Source of the DNA: JABDIY01 sp963803875
Lineage (GTDB): Bacteria > Actinomycetota > Acidimicrobiia > Acidimicrobiales > SZUA-35
DNA: 64,000 bases
Direction of reading: 5' to 3'
NCBI GenBank assembly: GCA_963803875.1
Contig: CAWDOA010000009.1
Location: 301,146-365,145 of the forward strand
Below, one piece after another: positions 37,859-47,739 of the stretch (position 1 is its first letter; each line of letters opens with the position of its first letter). A model generated the notes under the pieces. The model saw only the letters and a list, made by a program, of their open reading frames with translations, was not told the DNA's origin and searched no databases. The position numbers and the translations under genes were made by a program.

Positions 37859-39853
37859 CTACGGAGCCCGATACGGGAATCGGTTGATGAATTCGGTGTC
37901 GAGGCCCACGTAGAGGACGACTTGGGCCCGGTTGAGCGTGCCGTCGTCCATCAAGGAACGCCAGTAGTCGAAACCACCGCTGTCGGGCACTCTGCCGAGC
38001 ATGTTGTCATAGACCCGGCCGAGGTAGGACCCGTGGTCGTCGAGCGCGATGTCAGCGTATTGTCTTGCGAATTCGACTTGGTCGGGACTGGCGAACCACT
38101 CGATGATGTCGGCGAACTCCTCGCCGGACTGATGGACATCGTGGATCCAGTACTTTGCGCCCCGGCGAAATCGGGCTCTCGACCAAAGAACGCCCGGTAG
38201 AGCCGCAGGATGTTGCCGTGCACCACAGGGTCGTAGTCTGAGGCAGCCAGGATCTCTTCAAGGGTCTCGGCTTCGGCAACCGTGCCTGACTCCGGTGTGG
38301 GGTCTGGATCGTCAGAGTCTCCGACCGGTTCACCGGGGTCGATTTCGATGAGTTTGGCCACCGACGGGGTGCCATCGCTGTCGAGGGCGAACAACATGTA
38401 GCTCCCGGGGGGCGCCAGATTGGCGTTGGCCGGAGCTCGAACAATCCGCTCGCCGTTCGTGCCGGAAACTTCTAGCTCCATCCACCGGGTGGATGCATCG
38501 AAGGAGTGGGTCATCGCACCGGTACGAACGAACGAAACGGCGGCAACATCCCCTTCGACCTCGATTTCGAAGGCTTCGTTGTAACGCACCTTCGAAGGGG
38601 CGGAAGTGATTTCGGGCCGGACGGCTGGCTGGTCTCCATCGAAGAGGTAGGGCGGCGAATACACCTCTGCGTTGAGGTTGAGCTGCGGGCCGGGTTGACC
38701 TCCACCCCCGATCAAAACCCGACCATCGGGCAGGAGCAGAGACGACGAGTGATAGAGCCGCATCTTCTCGTGCGAGTCCATGGTGGTCCAGGTGTCGGTG
38801 TCGGGATCCCACAGCTCGGGCTGATACGCCACCGGCCCGGTGTCGGCGTTCTGAACCGTCGAGCCCCCCGACACCAGCACATCACCGTCTGCCAGCACCG
38901 TGGCGGTTGCCCAATGCCGCTGGTTCAGCATCGGGCTGGCCGGCGTCAGGATCGGGACTCGTCCCATTGATGTCGACCACGGTCGCTGCGGTCGAGCCGG
39001 TGTGGCTCCAGTCGTCGGTATGGAATGCTCCGCCACCCACCTGGATGAATCTTTCCCGGACGAAACATCACCGCGGTCGACGTGGCTCCGATGTTGTCGC
39101 CCGGAAACGTTCCCAGCGGCGTGATGGAGCCGTCGCCGCTCGGATCGAGCGAGTACATGTGATCCCCGCTCAGACCGAACACCGAGCCGTCGGGAGCTAC
39201 CCAGGACCGCGGATACCACCATCGCTTCTGGTCGTCGCCGTAGGCGTATTCGCTGGTGGCTCCGGTGAGTTCACGCCAACCGACCCCCGAAGTGTAGATC
39301 TCAGGCGTGAGCACACCGTCGCCGTACACCCCCTCGACTCGCCGCCACCCTGAATGAGGATTTCGCCGTTGGGTAGGGTGGTTGCAGTCGGATACCACCG
39401 TATGTAGTTCATCGATGTGCCCGCACGCAGCCCTTGACTCGTGGAATACGTTGTGACCGAGTTGTTCCCGACACTTGTTTGATGAGAGCCGTTGTCGCCG
39501 CCAACGGTCACCATCTCATCGGTGAACGGATCGATCGCCTGGATCGAGCAGAACAGATCGGTCCGGGTGACGTTGTCCATCGTCAGATGAGTCCCCGACA
39601 CCGGATCCCAAATGTCGTAGGTCAGCGCCCCGGACTGCTCCCCCGTCAGTGGTTGTGCCGTAGCTCATCACCAGACCATCTGAGGTCAGGGCGGTGTGGA
39701 TGGGCACGATCGGCCATTCGACCATGTCGGCGAACTGTCCTTGCTCGTCAAGATTCCGGCAGCGCCCGACGGGGAGTCGACTGCCGCCAGACCTCCGGCC
39801 ATCAAAACAGCGAGGACGGCCAACACCGTCGGAGACGACCACTTGCTACGCAT
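37859..39853 (-). pseudogene. Secreted galactose-oxidase/kelch-like protein with C-terminal DUF4214, about five frame breaks
   Basis: Pieces in different frames follow the order expected of one secreted protein of about 665 residues. The start at 39853 (MRSKWSSPTVLAVLAVLMAGG) is a signal peptide. Next come kelch-like blades with PIVPIHTALTSDGLVMSYG, TDLFCSIQAIDPFTDEMVTVGG, IRWYPTATTLPNGEILIQGG, MLNQRHWATATVLADGDVLVSGG and LYHSSSLLLPDGRVLIGGGG, then a DUF1929-type domain with YSPPYLFDGDQPAVRPEI. The last 110 residues resemble DUF4214 (LRLYRAFFGREPDFAG, FDYWRSLMDDG), ending at TAG 37859-37861. Breaks lie near 39750, 39640, 39350, 39040 and 38170. Galactose/glyoxal-oxidase-like proteins are copper radical enzymes; the catalytic cysteine and tyrosines could not be verified in the broken frames. 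Disruption is heavier than elsewhere, so real decay is possible. Confidence 0.75.
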
Positions 39854-40086
39854 CTTCAATATTCCGCCGCCAAACATTAGGGATGAGTCCGGGAGAGTAG
39901 AAACGATCTGCGGGTGTTCACAGGGCACAATGGCGGTCGTCTATTGGGTATTTATCGTGATCGGGATGTGCTACGTCGCCGCTGGACAGCCAGGAAGCGT
40001 GACCCTCGTTGGATCCCAGACCCACCAACAACCGGTGGACCCTACGACCGACATTCTCTGTCGCACCCCTTGTTCATACTTGAGTC
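39854..40086. other. Divergent intergenic region, no gene seen
   Basis: About 230 bases separate the signal-peptide start of the oxidase-like gene and the HNH endonuclease gene. Apart from CATACT just ahead of the latter, I see no repeat, RNA or terminator signature here. Confidence 0.4.
40075..40080 (+). promoter_or_regulatory. Possible leaderless-type -10 box (CATACT) of the HNH gene
   Basis: CATACT is followed by 6 nt and ATG 40087. It differs from TANNNT at the first base, so it is a weaker example of the pattern. Confidence 0.35.
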
Positions 40087-41449
40087 ATGGATTCGGGTGC
40101 GGGCTACGTGGTGGGTTTCGATCTATCGGTCGAGCGGGCTGCGTTGCGTCAGATGGCGTTGGAGTTGTTGGCAGTGGCCGAGGCGGCCGATGAGGGGATG
40201 TCTCGTGGAGACCTGGCTGATCAGGTGATCGCCATCTCGAAAAGCTCTGAGCGGTGCTCCGCTATTGCCGGGTCTTTTATGGCTGTCGGCGCCGACCGGG
40301 CCTGTTCCTATGTCAGGGGCGAAACCACCATGTCTGGGATGGTGAACAGCCAGTCCCGGTTGTCCAGGACTAGGGTGAAAGCGTTGAAACGGGCCGGCCA
40401 AGCCCAACACGTGTTTCCGACGTTTTACGTGATGCTCCTCCACGGCAGCATCAGCCTGGCTCATGTGGATCTGATGTTCGGGTTGCGCAAGAAGGCCGAC
40501 ACCCGCCAGGTTCGCGGCGGCTGAACCGTATTTGGCCAACCTCGCCGCTCGCTGCACTCCGGAGGAGTTCGCCGCCAAACTGGCCGAGTGGGACGCCCAC
40601 GCCGATGTGAATGAACACTACGAAGAGTTCCTCCGGAGACAGGCACAACGGCAGGTCAATTTTCAGCGTGACCTGTTCGGGTCTGTCTACATCGACGGTG
40701 TACTCGACCCGATCCAGGGCGAAGTGCTCGAACGAACCGTTACCCAACACGCCCAGACGCTGGTCAGTGATGGCGTGTCGCCACGCCAGGCCCGCCACGA
40801 CGCCCTGATCAACCTTGTCCTCGGTGAAGCCGACGACCGGCCTCGACCCCACATCGAAATCATCTACCCCCAACCAGAAGCCAACCCCAACCAACCAGCC
40901 ACCCAAACCGCTGGGGCCCAAGCGATAGGCCCGCTATCCGGGTGGACCTCAGGGGTCGACCTCGGCGATGCCATCATCGACGCCGCGTTTGAGAAATGGA
41001 TGGCACCCCAACTCAGGGCCTGGGCCATCCCCGACATCCACACCCCCACCTTTGAAGAGATCCACTACCCCCGCACCACCCGGGGCACCCTCATCCCTCC
41101 CGTTGTTGTCGACCAACTCGCCACCAGAGCACTGGTATGGATCCACACCCTCACCCCCAACGGTCACATCGCCGATGACCGGCCCGCCGGCCGGCACTTC
41201 ACCGGCCCCCAGAAACGGTTGATCCGGTTACGAGACAACCACTGCCAACACACCGGCTGCCAACGCCAAGCCCAGAACTGCCACTACGACCACACCCAAC
41301 CCTGGGAAACCAACGGACCCACCCTCATCAACAACGCACAGTTGCTGTGCCCATTCCACCACCGCTGGAAACACCACAACAACCCCGGACCCAAAACACC
41401 AATCAACACACTCTTCACCGACAGCCCACTCACCATCCAACTCGAATAG
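40087..41449 (+). CDS. HNH endonuclease with DUF222, frameshifted
   Basis: The frame from ATG 40087 covers the helical DUF222 N-terminus (LSVERAALRQMALELLAVAEAAD to LAHVDLMFGLRKKADTRQ), then stops at 40524. The next frame resumes with AEPYLANLAARCTPEEFAAKL and runs to 41449. One extra G near 40509 explains the break; the repaired protein has about 453 residues. The C-terminal HNH nuclease has RDNHCQHTGCQRQAQNCHYDHTQPW and LLCPFHHRWKHH, with the metal-binding Cys/His pairs intact. These multicopy actinobacterial proteins (the 13E12-like group) are often associated with mobile or repetitive loci, but no flanking repeats are visible. Function in the cell is unproven. Confidence 0.85.
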
Positions 41450-41467
41450 CCGCTACCCCGGTCTCTA

Positions 41468-41484
41468 CCGCCCTTCGCGGGCGG
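41468..41484. terminator. Hairpin between convergent HNH and pheT genes
   Basis: CCGCCC (41468-41473) and GGGCGG (41479-41484) flank a 5-nt TTCGC loop. The position between two stops suggests a bidirectional terminator, although there is no strong T-run. Confidence 0.5.
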
Positions 41485-41496
41485 AGGTCCCGTGTT

Positions 41497-43894
41497 CTAC
41501 CTCAGAGTGGCACCGTGTCGTTTGGTCACCTCGTTGATCATCTTGTTTCGAGTGCTCGAAACGTCGTCGTCGCTGAGAGTGCGATCGTCGGCCTGGAGGC
41601 GAATTGCGAACGCCAGAGAGCGAACACCGATGCCCAATGTGTCAGACCGGAACACATCGAAGAGTTCAGCCGAGGTCACCAGCGGTCGTCCAACCTTCAT
41701 CAGCGAGTCCCGTACCGCAGATGCTTCGACTGTATTGGGGACCAGGAAGGCCAAATCGAGATCGCTCGCCGGGAACCGGCTCACCTTCTTGGCTTTCGGG
41801 ACCGAGCTGAGCCCCGGCACGAGCGGGGCAATGTGGAGCGAGAGCCAACCGACTCGCCCATCGGCTTCGTACCGCTTCACTACGCCGGGATCAAGTTCTC
41901 CCACCTCGCCGATCGTCTCGACCACGGAAGATGACCTCTGCGGATCGCGTGGGATGCAGCCCTGACCGGGCTGCGTTCTTGATGCGCAGATCGAGCCCCA
42001 AGGTGGCTCCAATAGTGCGGAGAAGGTCCACCGCGCCGGCGGCGTCGCTTCCCCCCAGAATTGCTGCGGCCGACCAGGGTTCGTCCGGCAGTTCCCCGTC
42101 GGCTGTGGGTAGATACACCGCTCCCAGCTCGAACAGTCGAACCGCTTCGTTTCCCCTTTTCTGGTTGTAGGCAACCGCCTTCAACAGACCCGGCAGCAAC
42201 GAGGTTCGCAGCACCGACTCTTCAGCGACCAGAGGGTTGGCCAAGGTCAGGCCATCCGAGCCGAGGCCCGCAGCGGCGAGATCGCCCGGAGCCAAGAACG
42301 GCATCGGTATGGCCTCAGAACAACCCGCTGCTGCGAACGCTCGACGAATTCGTCGTCGCGCCCTCTGGGCCGGTGTCAGCTGCCCCGCCTGGAGCGAAAC
42401 CGGAACTCGGTTGACGATGTTCTCGTACCCGAAGTGCCGCCCCACCTCTTCGGCGATGTCAGCTTCGATCGACACGTCGGGCCGCCAGGTTGGGACTACG
42501 ACATCGAATGTCTGCGAACCGCTGTCGTCCATGTAGAAAAGGCCGCAGTCGAAGCCGATCGGAGCGAGCAGGTCCGCCATGCGCTCACCGTCGATTTCGG
42601 TTCCCAGTAGGTGATTGACACGATCAACTCGGGTGGAAACGACGGTTGCTTCGATGGGAGATGGTTCGGCGATCACGTGCCCGGGAGCGATCTCGGCCCC
42701 GGTGAGCTCGACCGCTAGCTCGCAGAACCGATCGAGTGCTCGCTCCAGACCCAGGGGGTCGACGCCCCGCTCGAAGCGTGTCGAGGCTTCGCTCCGCAGG
42801 TTGAGCCGACGAGATGTGTGCGCAATGCTCATCTGGTCCCAGACCGCTGCCTCCAGCAGGACGTTGGTGGTGGAATCGGAAATCTCGGTGTCAAAGCCCC
42901 CCATCACACCCGCCAGGCTGATCGGTGCGTCGACATTGTTGGTGATGACGCCATCGCCGAGGCCCCGACCTATGCCGGATCCGTCCGGCGCAAGCAGTGG
43001 TCGATCGGCCCCATCGAGAGTCTTGAGATACTCCCCCTCACGAGCTCGGCGAACGGTGAGATGACCATCGGGAATCGTGTCGAGATCAAAGGTGTGGTTG
43101 GGATGGCCAGTTTCCAACATCACGTAGTTTGAGATGTCCACGATCGTGCTGATCGGGCGCATACCCGCTGCGTTCAGCCTCGATTGCATCCAACCCGGTG
43201 ATTGTCCGTTCTTCACGTTGCGAAGAATCCGGGCCGTGAAACGGGGACAGAGATCCTCGGCCTCGATGCGGACCGAACACACCTCGTTTGCAGCGGGACC
43301 CGACGTCGGCACGGATGGCTCGGGAAGCTCGAACCGAACACCTTGCCTGGCGGCCAGGTCGCGAGTGATTCCGATCACGCTCAACGCCTCGGGCCGGTTG
43401 GGTTCGACGTCGATATCGAAAACAGTTTCAGTGGTTGCGCCCAGTGCGTCGGCAACAGACCGGCCGATCTCCAACGACGGGTCGAGAATCATGATCCCGC
43501 TGTGGTCCTCGGAGAGCTCGAGTTCGGCTCCCGAACAGATCATCCCGTTCGATATCTCGCCGCGGAGCTTGCGCTGGGCGATCTCCATTCCGTCGGGCAT
43601 CACCGTCCCAACAGTGGCGAAGGGGACCTTGTCGCCAACGCTCATGTTGAACGCTCCACAGCAGACCTGAAGCGACTGCCCGTCTCCAGCATCCACGTCG
43701 ACAAGCTGGATCTTGTCGGCTTGGGGATGGGGGCGGAGATCGAGGACCTGGGCCACAACGATTCCCTCCCAGTTCGTTCCGACCTCCTCTACCGACTCGA
43801 CAACAAGCCCAAGGCTGGTGAGTTGCTCAGCGATGTGGCTTGGGTCCCCTTCGATCGGAGCGAACTCTTGCATCCATGAAAGAACGGCGCGCAT
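41497..43894 (-). CDS. pheT: Phenylalanyl-tRNA synthetase beta subunit, frameshifted near the 3' end
   Basis: With PheS it charges tRNA-Phe in an (alpha-beta)2 enzyme. The frame from ATG 43894 encodes 667 residues. These cover the tRNA-binding OB domain (VAQVLDLRPHPQADKIQLVDVD), the B3/B4 editing region, the B5 domain and the catalytic-like domain (RFFPVR-free core with SLLPGLLKAVAYNQKRG). It breaks near 41925 and resumes in the next frame with VETIGEVGELDPGVVKRYE and the FDX-ACB anticodon-binding domain (RFPASDLDLAFLVPNTVEA), ending at 41497. One extra base explains the break; the repaired length is about 799. As an essential gene it argues for a sequencing indel. It is the last gene of the infC operon, 15 nt after pheS. 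Confidence 0.93.
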
Positions 43895-43909
43895 GGTGAT
43901 GATCTCCTC

Positions 43910-44953
43910 TCAGAACTGCTCGAGAAAGCGAATGTCGTTGGTGAAAGCGTCCCGAATGTCGTCGACACCGTTCTTGATGGAAAGGAATCGATCAATTCCG
44001 AATCCGAATGCGAAGCCGCTCCACTCTTCCGGATCAATTCCCCCCGCCCGCAAAACGTTTGGGTGGACCACACCGCAGCCACCTAGTTCGAGCCATGAGC
44101 CGTCGGGTCGTTGGATATCGAACTCGGCTGACGGCTCGGTGAAAGGAAAGTAGTTGGGTCGGAGGCGGCTGTGGAAGTCGTGACCGAAAGACGCCTGGGT
44201 GAACTCGTCGATGGTGCCGGCGAGGTCTGCCAGCCCGATGTTTCGATCGACCACCAGACCTTCGATCTGATGAAAGACGGGAAGGTGTGTGGCGTCGGCA
44301 GTGTCTCTGCGAAAGACCCTGCCCGGGGCCACGATGTGGATGGGCGGATCTTGCTCGAGCATTGTGCGAATCTGCACGGGTGAGGTGTGGGTTCGAAGCA
44401 CCGTACTCCCCGGCTCACCGTTGTTCACATACAGCGAATCGAAGGCATCGCGGGCGGGATGACCCTTGGGGATGTTGAGAGCGTCGAAATTGTGCCAGTC
44501 GGTTTCTACGTGTGGGCCCTCCGCAATCTGGAAACCCATGCCGATGAACGTGTCTTCCAGCGCTTCCCATGCCTGGGTCAGCGGATGGAGGTGACCCACT
44601 GTCGGCGTGCCCACAACCTCGGTGAGATCCATACGTTCGGACTCGAGCAGGATTGAACGCTCAGCTCCGGCCAGGGCGCTGCGTCGTTCTTCGACCGCAG
44701 CCTGGATGGCCGTCTTGACATCTTGGACGGCAACACCGACGATCTTGCGATCGGTCGGCACCACTTGGCTGATCGCCTTTCGGGCAGCCACAATCGGACC
44801 ATTCCTACCGGTGGCAGCCGATTCGATGGCACCCAACGTCTGGCTGTCGGGAGCTTCCGCAACCTCGGACAGGATCGACGCAACCGCTTGGTTCAGGTCA
44901 TCGAGGACGGCATTCGTTGGGACAAGGTCAGGCATCTCGCCTCGTACTTTCAT
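43910..44953 (-). CDS. pheS: Phenylalanyl-tRNA synthetase alpha subunit
   Basis: This is the catalytic alpha subunit of PheRS. It has 347 residues from ATG 44953, or 341 from ATG 44935, which has GAGG close upstream. The N-terminal helical arm is followed by the class II synthetase core. Motif 2 and substrate-binding regions are visible as HPLTQAWEALEDTFIGMGFQ, FDALNIPKGHPARD, VLRTHTSPVQIRTM, GRVFRRDTADATHLPVFHQ and ELGGCGVVHPNVLR, with motif 3 as FAFGFGIDRFLSIKNGVDDIR. It lies between trmH and pheT with short spacings and is frame-intact. Confidence 0.95.
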   Translation of the reverse strand: MKVRGEMPDLVPTNAVLDDLNQAVASILSEVAEAPDSQTLGAIESAATGRNGPIVAARKAISQVVPTDRKIVGVAVQDVKTAIQAAVEERRSALAGAERSILLESERMDLTEVVGTPTVGHLHPLTQAWEALEDTFIGMGFQIAEGPHVETDWHNFDALNIPKGHPARDAFDSLYVNNGEPGSTVLRTHTSPVQIRTMLEQDPPIHIVAPGRVFRRDTADATHLPVFHQIEGLVVDRNIGLADLAGTIDEFTQASFGHDFHSRLRPNYFPFTEPSAEFDIQRPDGSWLELGGCGVVHPNVLRAGGIDPEEWSGFAFGFGIDRFLSIKNGVDDIRDAFTNDIRFLEQF

Positions 44954-44962
44954 GGCATGGTC

Positions 44963-45727
44963 TCACGACGATTTTGCGAGCGTAATGGCTCGTCGCTGTT
45001 CCAACGCAGCAAATATGACGATCGCGGCGGCTGCGGCAACGTTCAGCGACTCGGTAGGGCCCGCCAGGGGAATCGTGATGGCGTGGTCGCATCGGTCCAC
45101 GAACCCGGGGTGGAGGCCGTGCGCCTCGTTGCCCACACAGATCACTGCGTCGTGCAGATCTGCTGACCGGTAGTCGTCTCCACCGGCGACGATGGTGGCG
45201 ACAACCGGCCGGCGACCGAGGTCGAAGAACTCGTCAACGGTCAGCGATACCACCGACATCCGGAGGACGGCACCGGCTGAGGCCCGAATGACCTTTGGAT
45301 TCCATTGATCGACACAATCACCGACGAGGATGACCCCGGCCATGCCGCCGGCTTCCGCACTGCGAATGATGGTTCCCACGTTGCCCGGATCGCTCATGTC
45401 CACCTGGGCCAGCACACCTCCGGCCGGGAGCGACTGCACCTCAGGGCGACGCGCCACTGCCGCGATCTCCTGCGGTGTCTGGGTACTCAAGATCGCGGAC
45501 AGGCGTCCAGATGGGACAGTGAAGAGGTCCACACCAGAATCGGCGTAGACCTCGACAAGATCGGCGGTGCCGACGATGTGGGTCACTTCCACAGGGGACG
45601 CCAGCAGTTCAGCTATGAGCACAGGCCCTTCGACAACGAAGCTTCCGTGTTTGCGACGGGCCGCAGCGCTGCCGAGAAGTGTGCGAAGTTCGTTGAGTTG
45701 TGCCTTGGTGGCGGTAGCCAGTGGCAT
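44963..45727 (-). CDS. TrmH/SpoU-family RNA 2'-O-methyltransferase
   Basis: This SPOUT-fold methyltransferase of 254 residues modifies ribose 2'-OH in rRNA or tRNA. An N-terminal substrate-binding domain (RKHGSFVVEGPVLIAELL) is followed by the catalytic domain with three SpoU motifs: VDMSDPGNVGTIIRSAEAGG, ICVGNEAHGLHPGF and IPLAGPTESLNVAAAAAIVIF. The gene overlaps the rplT stop by a base and precedes pheS by 9 nt. The order rplT-trmH-pheS-pheT recurs in many bacteria, which supports 23S rRNA as target; the exact nucleotide cannot be inferred. Confidence 0.9.
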   Translation of the reverse strand: MPLATATKAQLNELRTLLGSAAARRKHGSFVVEGPVLIAELLASPVEVTHIVGTADLVEVYADSGVDLFTVPSGRLSAILSTQTPQEIAAVARRPEVQSLPAGGVLAQVDMSDPGNVGTIIRSAEAGGMAGVILVGDCVDQWNPKVIRASAGAVLRMSVVSLTVDEFFDLGRRPVVATIVAGGDDYRSADLHDAVICVGNEAHGLHPGFVDRCDHAITIPLAGPTESLNVAAAAAIVIFAALEQRRAITLAKSS

Positions 45728-46089
45728 CAGGCAGCGGCTTCAGCAGCTCCTGACGCAGTGACGAGCGCTGCAAACGCAGCCTCGTCGGCCACGGCCAGGT
45801 CGGCCAGCATCTTGCGGTCGACTTCGATTTCCTGCGCTTTGAGGCCAGCGATGAAGCGGCTGTAGGTGGTGCCGTTGACCCGGCACGCCGCATTGATCCG
45901 TTGGATCCACAGACGGCGCATTTCACCCTTGCGGGCGCGGCGGTCCCGGAATGCGTAGTTGCCGCTGTGCATGACCTGCTCGTTGGCAGCGCGAACGCTG
46001 CGGCTCTTGTTGCCGTAGTACCCCTTGGCTTTGGCCAGGGTTTCCTTGCGGCGCTTCTTTGAGTGAACGGCTCTCTTGGCGCGTGCCAT
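45727..46089 (-). CDS. rplT: 50S ribosomal protein L20
   Basis: This encodes 120 residues, the usual length, starting MARAKRAVHSKKRRK, with RINAACRVNGTTYSRFIAGLK, the conserved L20 globular part. It binds 23S rRNA early in 50S assembly and in several bacteria autoregulates its own operon. It follows rpmI by 104 nt and is followed directly by trmH. Confidence 0.97.
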   Translation of the reverse strand: MARAKRAVHSKKRRKETLAKAKGYYGNKSRSVRAANEQVMHSGNYAFRDRRARKGEMRRLWIQRINAACRVNGTTYSRFIAGLKAQEIEVDRKMLADLAVADEAAFAALVTASGAAEAAA

Positions 46090-46193
46090 GTCTCTCTTCT
46101 TTCTCTAACGAATCGTACGTACGGTGGACGGAGTCCGACTTTCTCTGGAAAGCCTGACCGCCATGGGGTCGGGGTCCAAACCCCTTCATTGCA

Positions 46194-46391
46194 TCAGCTG
46201 GACAACATTTCGTTGATGCGCTTCTCGTCGACCTTGGCGACCAACTGGGGACCGCCCAGACGACGCTTCCGGCGGCTGGTCATCTTTTCGTTGAAGTGGT
46301 TGAGATTCTTGCTCCGGCGGCGGATCTTGCCGGTGCCGGTCTTTTTGAACCGCTTCTTGGCCCCGGAGTGGGACTTCATCTTGTTACCCAT
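46194..46391 (-). CDS. rpmI: 50S ribosomal protein L35
   Basis: This encodes 65 residues, typical of L35: basic throughout, with MKSHSGAKKRFKKTGTGKI and a C-terminal VDEKRINEML. It overlaps the end of infC by 8 nt, implying translational coupling, as is usual for the infC-rpmI-rplT operon. Confidence 0.97.
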   Translation of the reverse strand: MGNKMKSHSGAKKRFKKTGTGKIRRRSKNLNHFNEKMTSRRKRRLGGPQLVAKVDEKRINEMLSS

Positions 46392-47062
46392 TGTCTGACT
46401 CGCTTTCGGCTGCGGCAGCCCGTCTGGCCCTTACCGCTTCAACTTCTTCAGCTGTGGGAGGAGCGGGACGCTCGGATGCGTTGGCCGCTGGCTCCCGTTT
46501 TTCTGACTTCTTGTTCTTGCTGGCTTTCTTGTGATCGGGTCCGAGCACCATGGTCATATTGCGACTTTCCAGGCGAGGTCGAGCTTCGACCTTTGCATAG
46601 TCGTCGGTGCGCTCGGCGATCGCATCGAGGATCTTGCGACCAAGTTCTGGATGCGTCACCTCTCGGCCTCTGAACATGATGGTGATCTTCACCTTGTGGC
46701 CCTCATGGAGGAACTTCTCCACTTTTCGGGTCTTGGTTTCGAAATCGCCCGAGCTGATCTTGGGGCGGTATTTCATTTCCTTGACCACCACACGGGTGGA
46801 CTTCCTTCTCGATTCCTTGGCTCGCTGTGCGTCCTCGTACTTCTTCTTTCCGTAGTCCATGATTCGGACCACCGGTGGACGAGCATCGGGAGCGATCTCA
46901 ACAAGATCGAGATCGAGATTGCGGGCCAGCGTGAGTGCATCAGGCAAAGGCTTGATGCCCAGCTGGGATCCTTCAGGGGAAATGACCCGAACTTCACGAG
47001 CGCGAATGCGGTCGTTGATCCGGGGCTCCCGGGTGTTGTCAGCTATGGCAATAACTTTTCAT
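46384..47062 (-). CDS. infC: Translation initiation factor IF-3, start region ambiguous (probable one-base insertion)
   Basis: IF-3 binds the 30S subunit and polices start-codon choice. The coding frame reads back through EPRINDRIRAREVRVISPEG, the universal IF-3 N-terminus, to an in-frame TGA at 47059-47061. The only plausible start in that frame is ATT 47052. A strong TAAGGAG at 47071-47077 is placed 8 nt before ATG 47062, which opens the other frame (MKSYCHS then stop). Deleting one T near 47053 would give MKSIAIADNTREPR. So either there is an indel after three codons, or an AUU start as known for E. coli infC. A basic, then alanine/glutamate-rich C-terminal extension of about 50 residues follows the standard domain. 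Confidence 0.92.
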
Positions 47063-47215
47063 CTAGGCGGCTCCTTAGGCGCTACGACAGGACAGGTGCG
47101 CAAGAGAACCACCTACGGGCATCGGAAACCGATGTCCGGTAACCGGGCGCAACGTGAGCCGCTTTCGCGAATCTGCTGGCCGGTGGGGCGAAAGCCCTCT
47201 TGCTACCTGCTGTAA
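47063..47215 (-). promoter_or_regulatory. Structured 5' leader of the infC-rpmI-rplT operon
   Basis: Between infC and a possible promoter (TAGGCT on the minus strand near 47210-47215) lie about 150 nt with several hairpins. GCTTTCGC/GCGAAAGC (47161-47168 with 47188-47195) is a perfect 8-bp stem, and CATCGG-AAA-CCGATG (47120-47134) is a second. The strong Shine-Dalgarno follows close to the start codon. Ribosomal-protein leaders controlling this operon are known in other bacteria; equivalence here is inference. Confidence 0.5.
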
Positions 47216-47285
47216 GCCTAGCAGCGCCGACGGTAAGCCAACACGTGACCACTGTCGGGCTCACACACTCCCGGGAGGTGCTTGG

Positions 47286-47681
47286 TTACTCTGAGTCTTC
47301 TGATTCTGCCAACCGCTGCACGAAACCCATCTGCAGGCTGGACAGAGCCTGTTGGAGCATCTCCTCGCCCTCCCCCAACCGACCCGACAGGTTCTCCACG
47401 AGAACCTTCAACGCATCAACCGCAAGTCGAGTTTGGTCGAAATCAGGCTCGGGAGCCGTGAGGTGGATAGCAGCCAGCTCGTACAACCCGATCGCGTGGT
47501 TCACCACAACGTCGGCGACAGGCGCTTCCAAGAGCCGAGCCCGGGCGTCGGTGAGTTCCTGGGCCATTGCCTCGGCCTGCGCAGGGTCTACCTCGTCGGC
47601 CGCCTCACCGAATGCCGCCTGGAGGTCTATGTCTTTGGGGTCCACCCAACCAAATCTACTGCCGACTGTCCCCTCACCCAC
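47286..47681 (-). CDS. DUF1844 family protein
   Basis: This encodes 131 residues. The core ADVVVNHAIGLYELAAIHL, followed by FDQTRLAVDALKVLVENLSGRLG and LLQQALSSLQMGFVQRL, is the DUF1844 pattern, a small alpha-helical cytosolic family with no fixed function that commonly sits near infC in actinobacteria. It is read in the same direction, about 70 nt upstream of the infC leader, so it may be co-regulated or separate. The GTG start at 47681 has no clear ribosome-binding site. Confidence 0.78.
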   Translation of the reverse strand: MGEGTVGSRFGWVDPKDIDLQAAFGEAADEVDPAQAEAMAQELTDARARLLEAPVADVVVNHAIGLYELAAIHLTAPEPDFDQTRLAVDALKVLVENLSGRLGEGEEMLQQALSSLQMGFVQRLAESEDSE

Positions 47682-47739
47682 GAATAGGGTGGTTGAGTTC
47701 GGCTGCTCCGGTGTGATCGAACCAGAGTGCGTCGCAGCA

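Noticed and set aside
46384..46947. TTG start for infC at 46947
   Set aside because: It would remove the universal IF-3 N-terminal segment (PRINDRIRAREVR), which is encoded upstream in the same frame.
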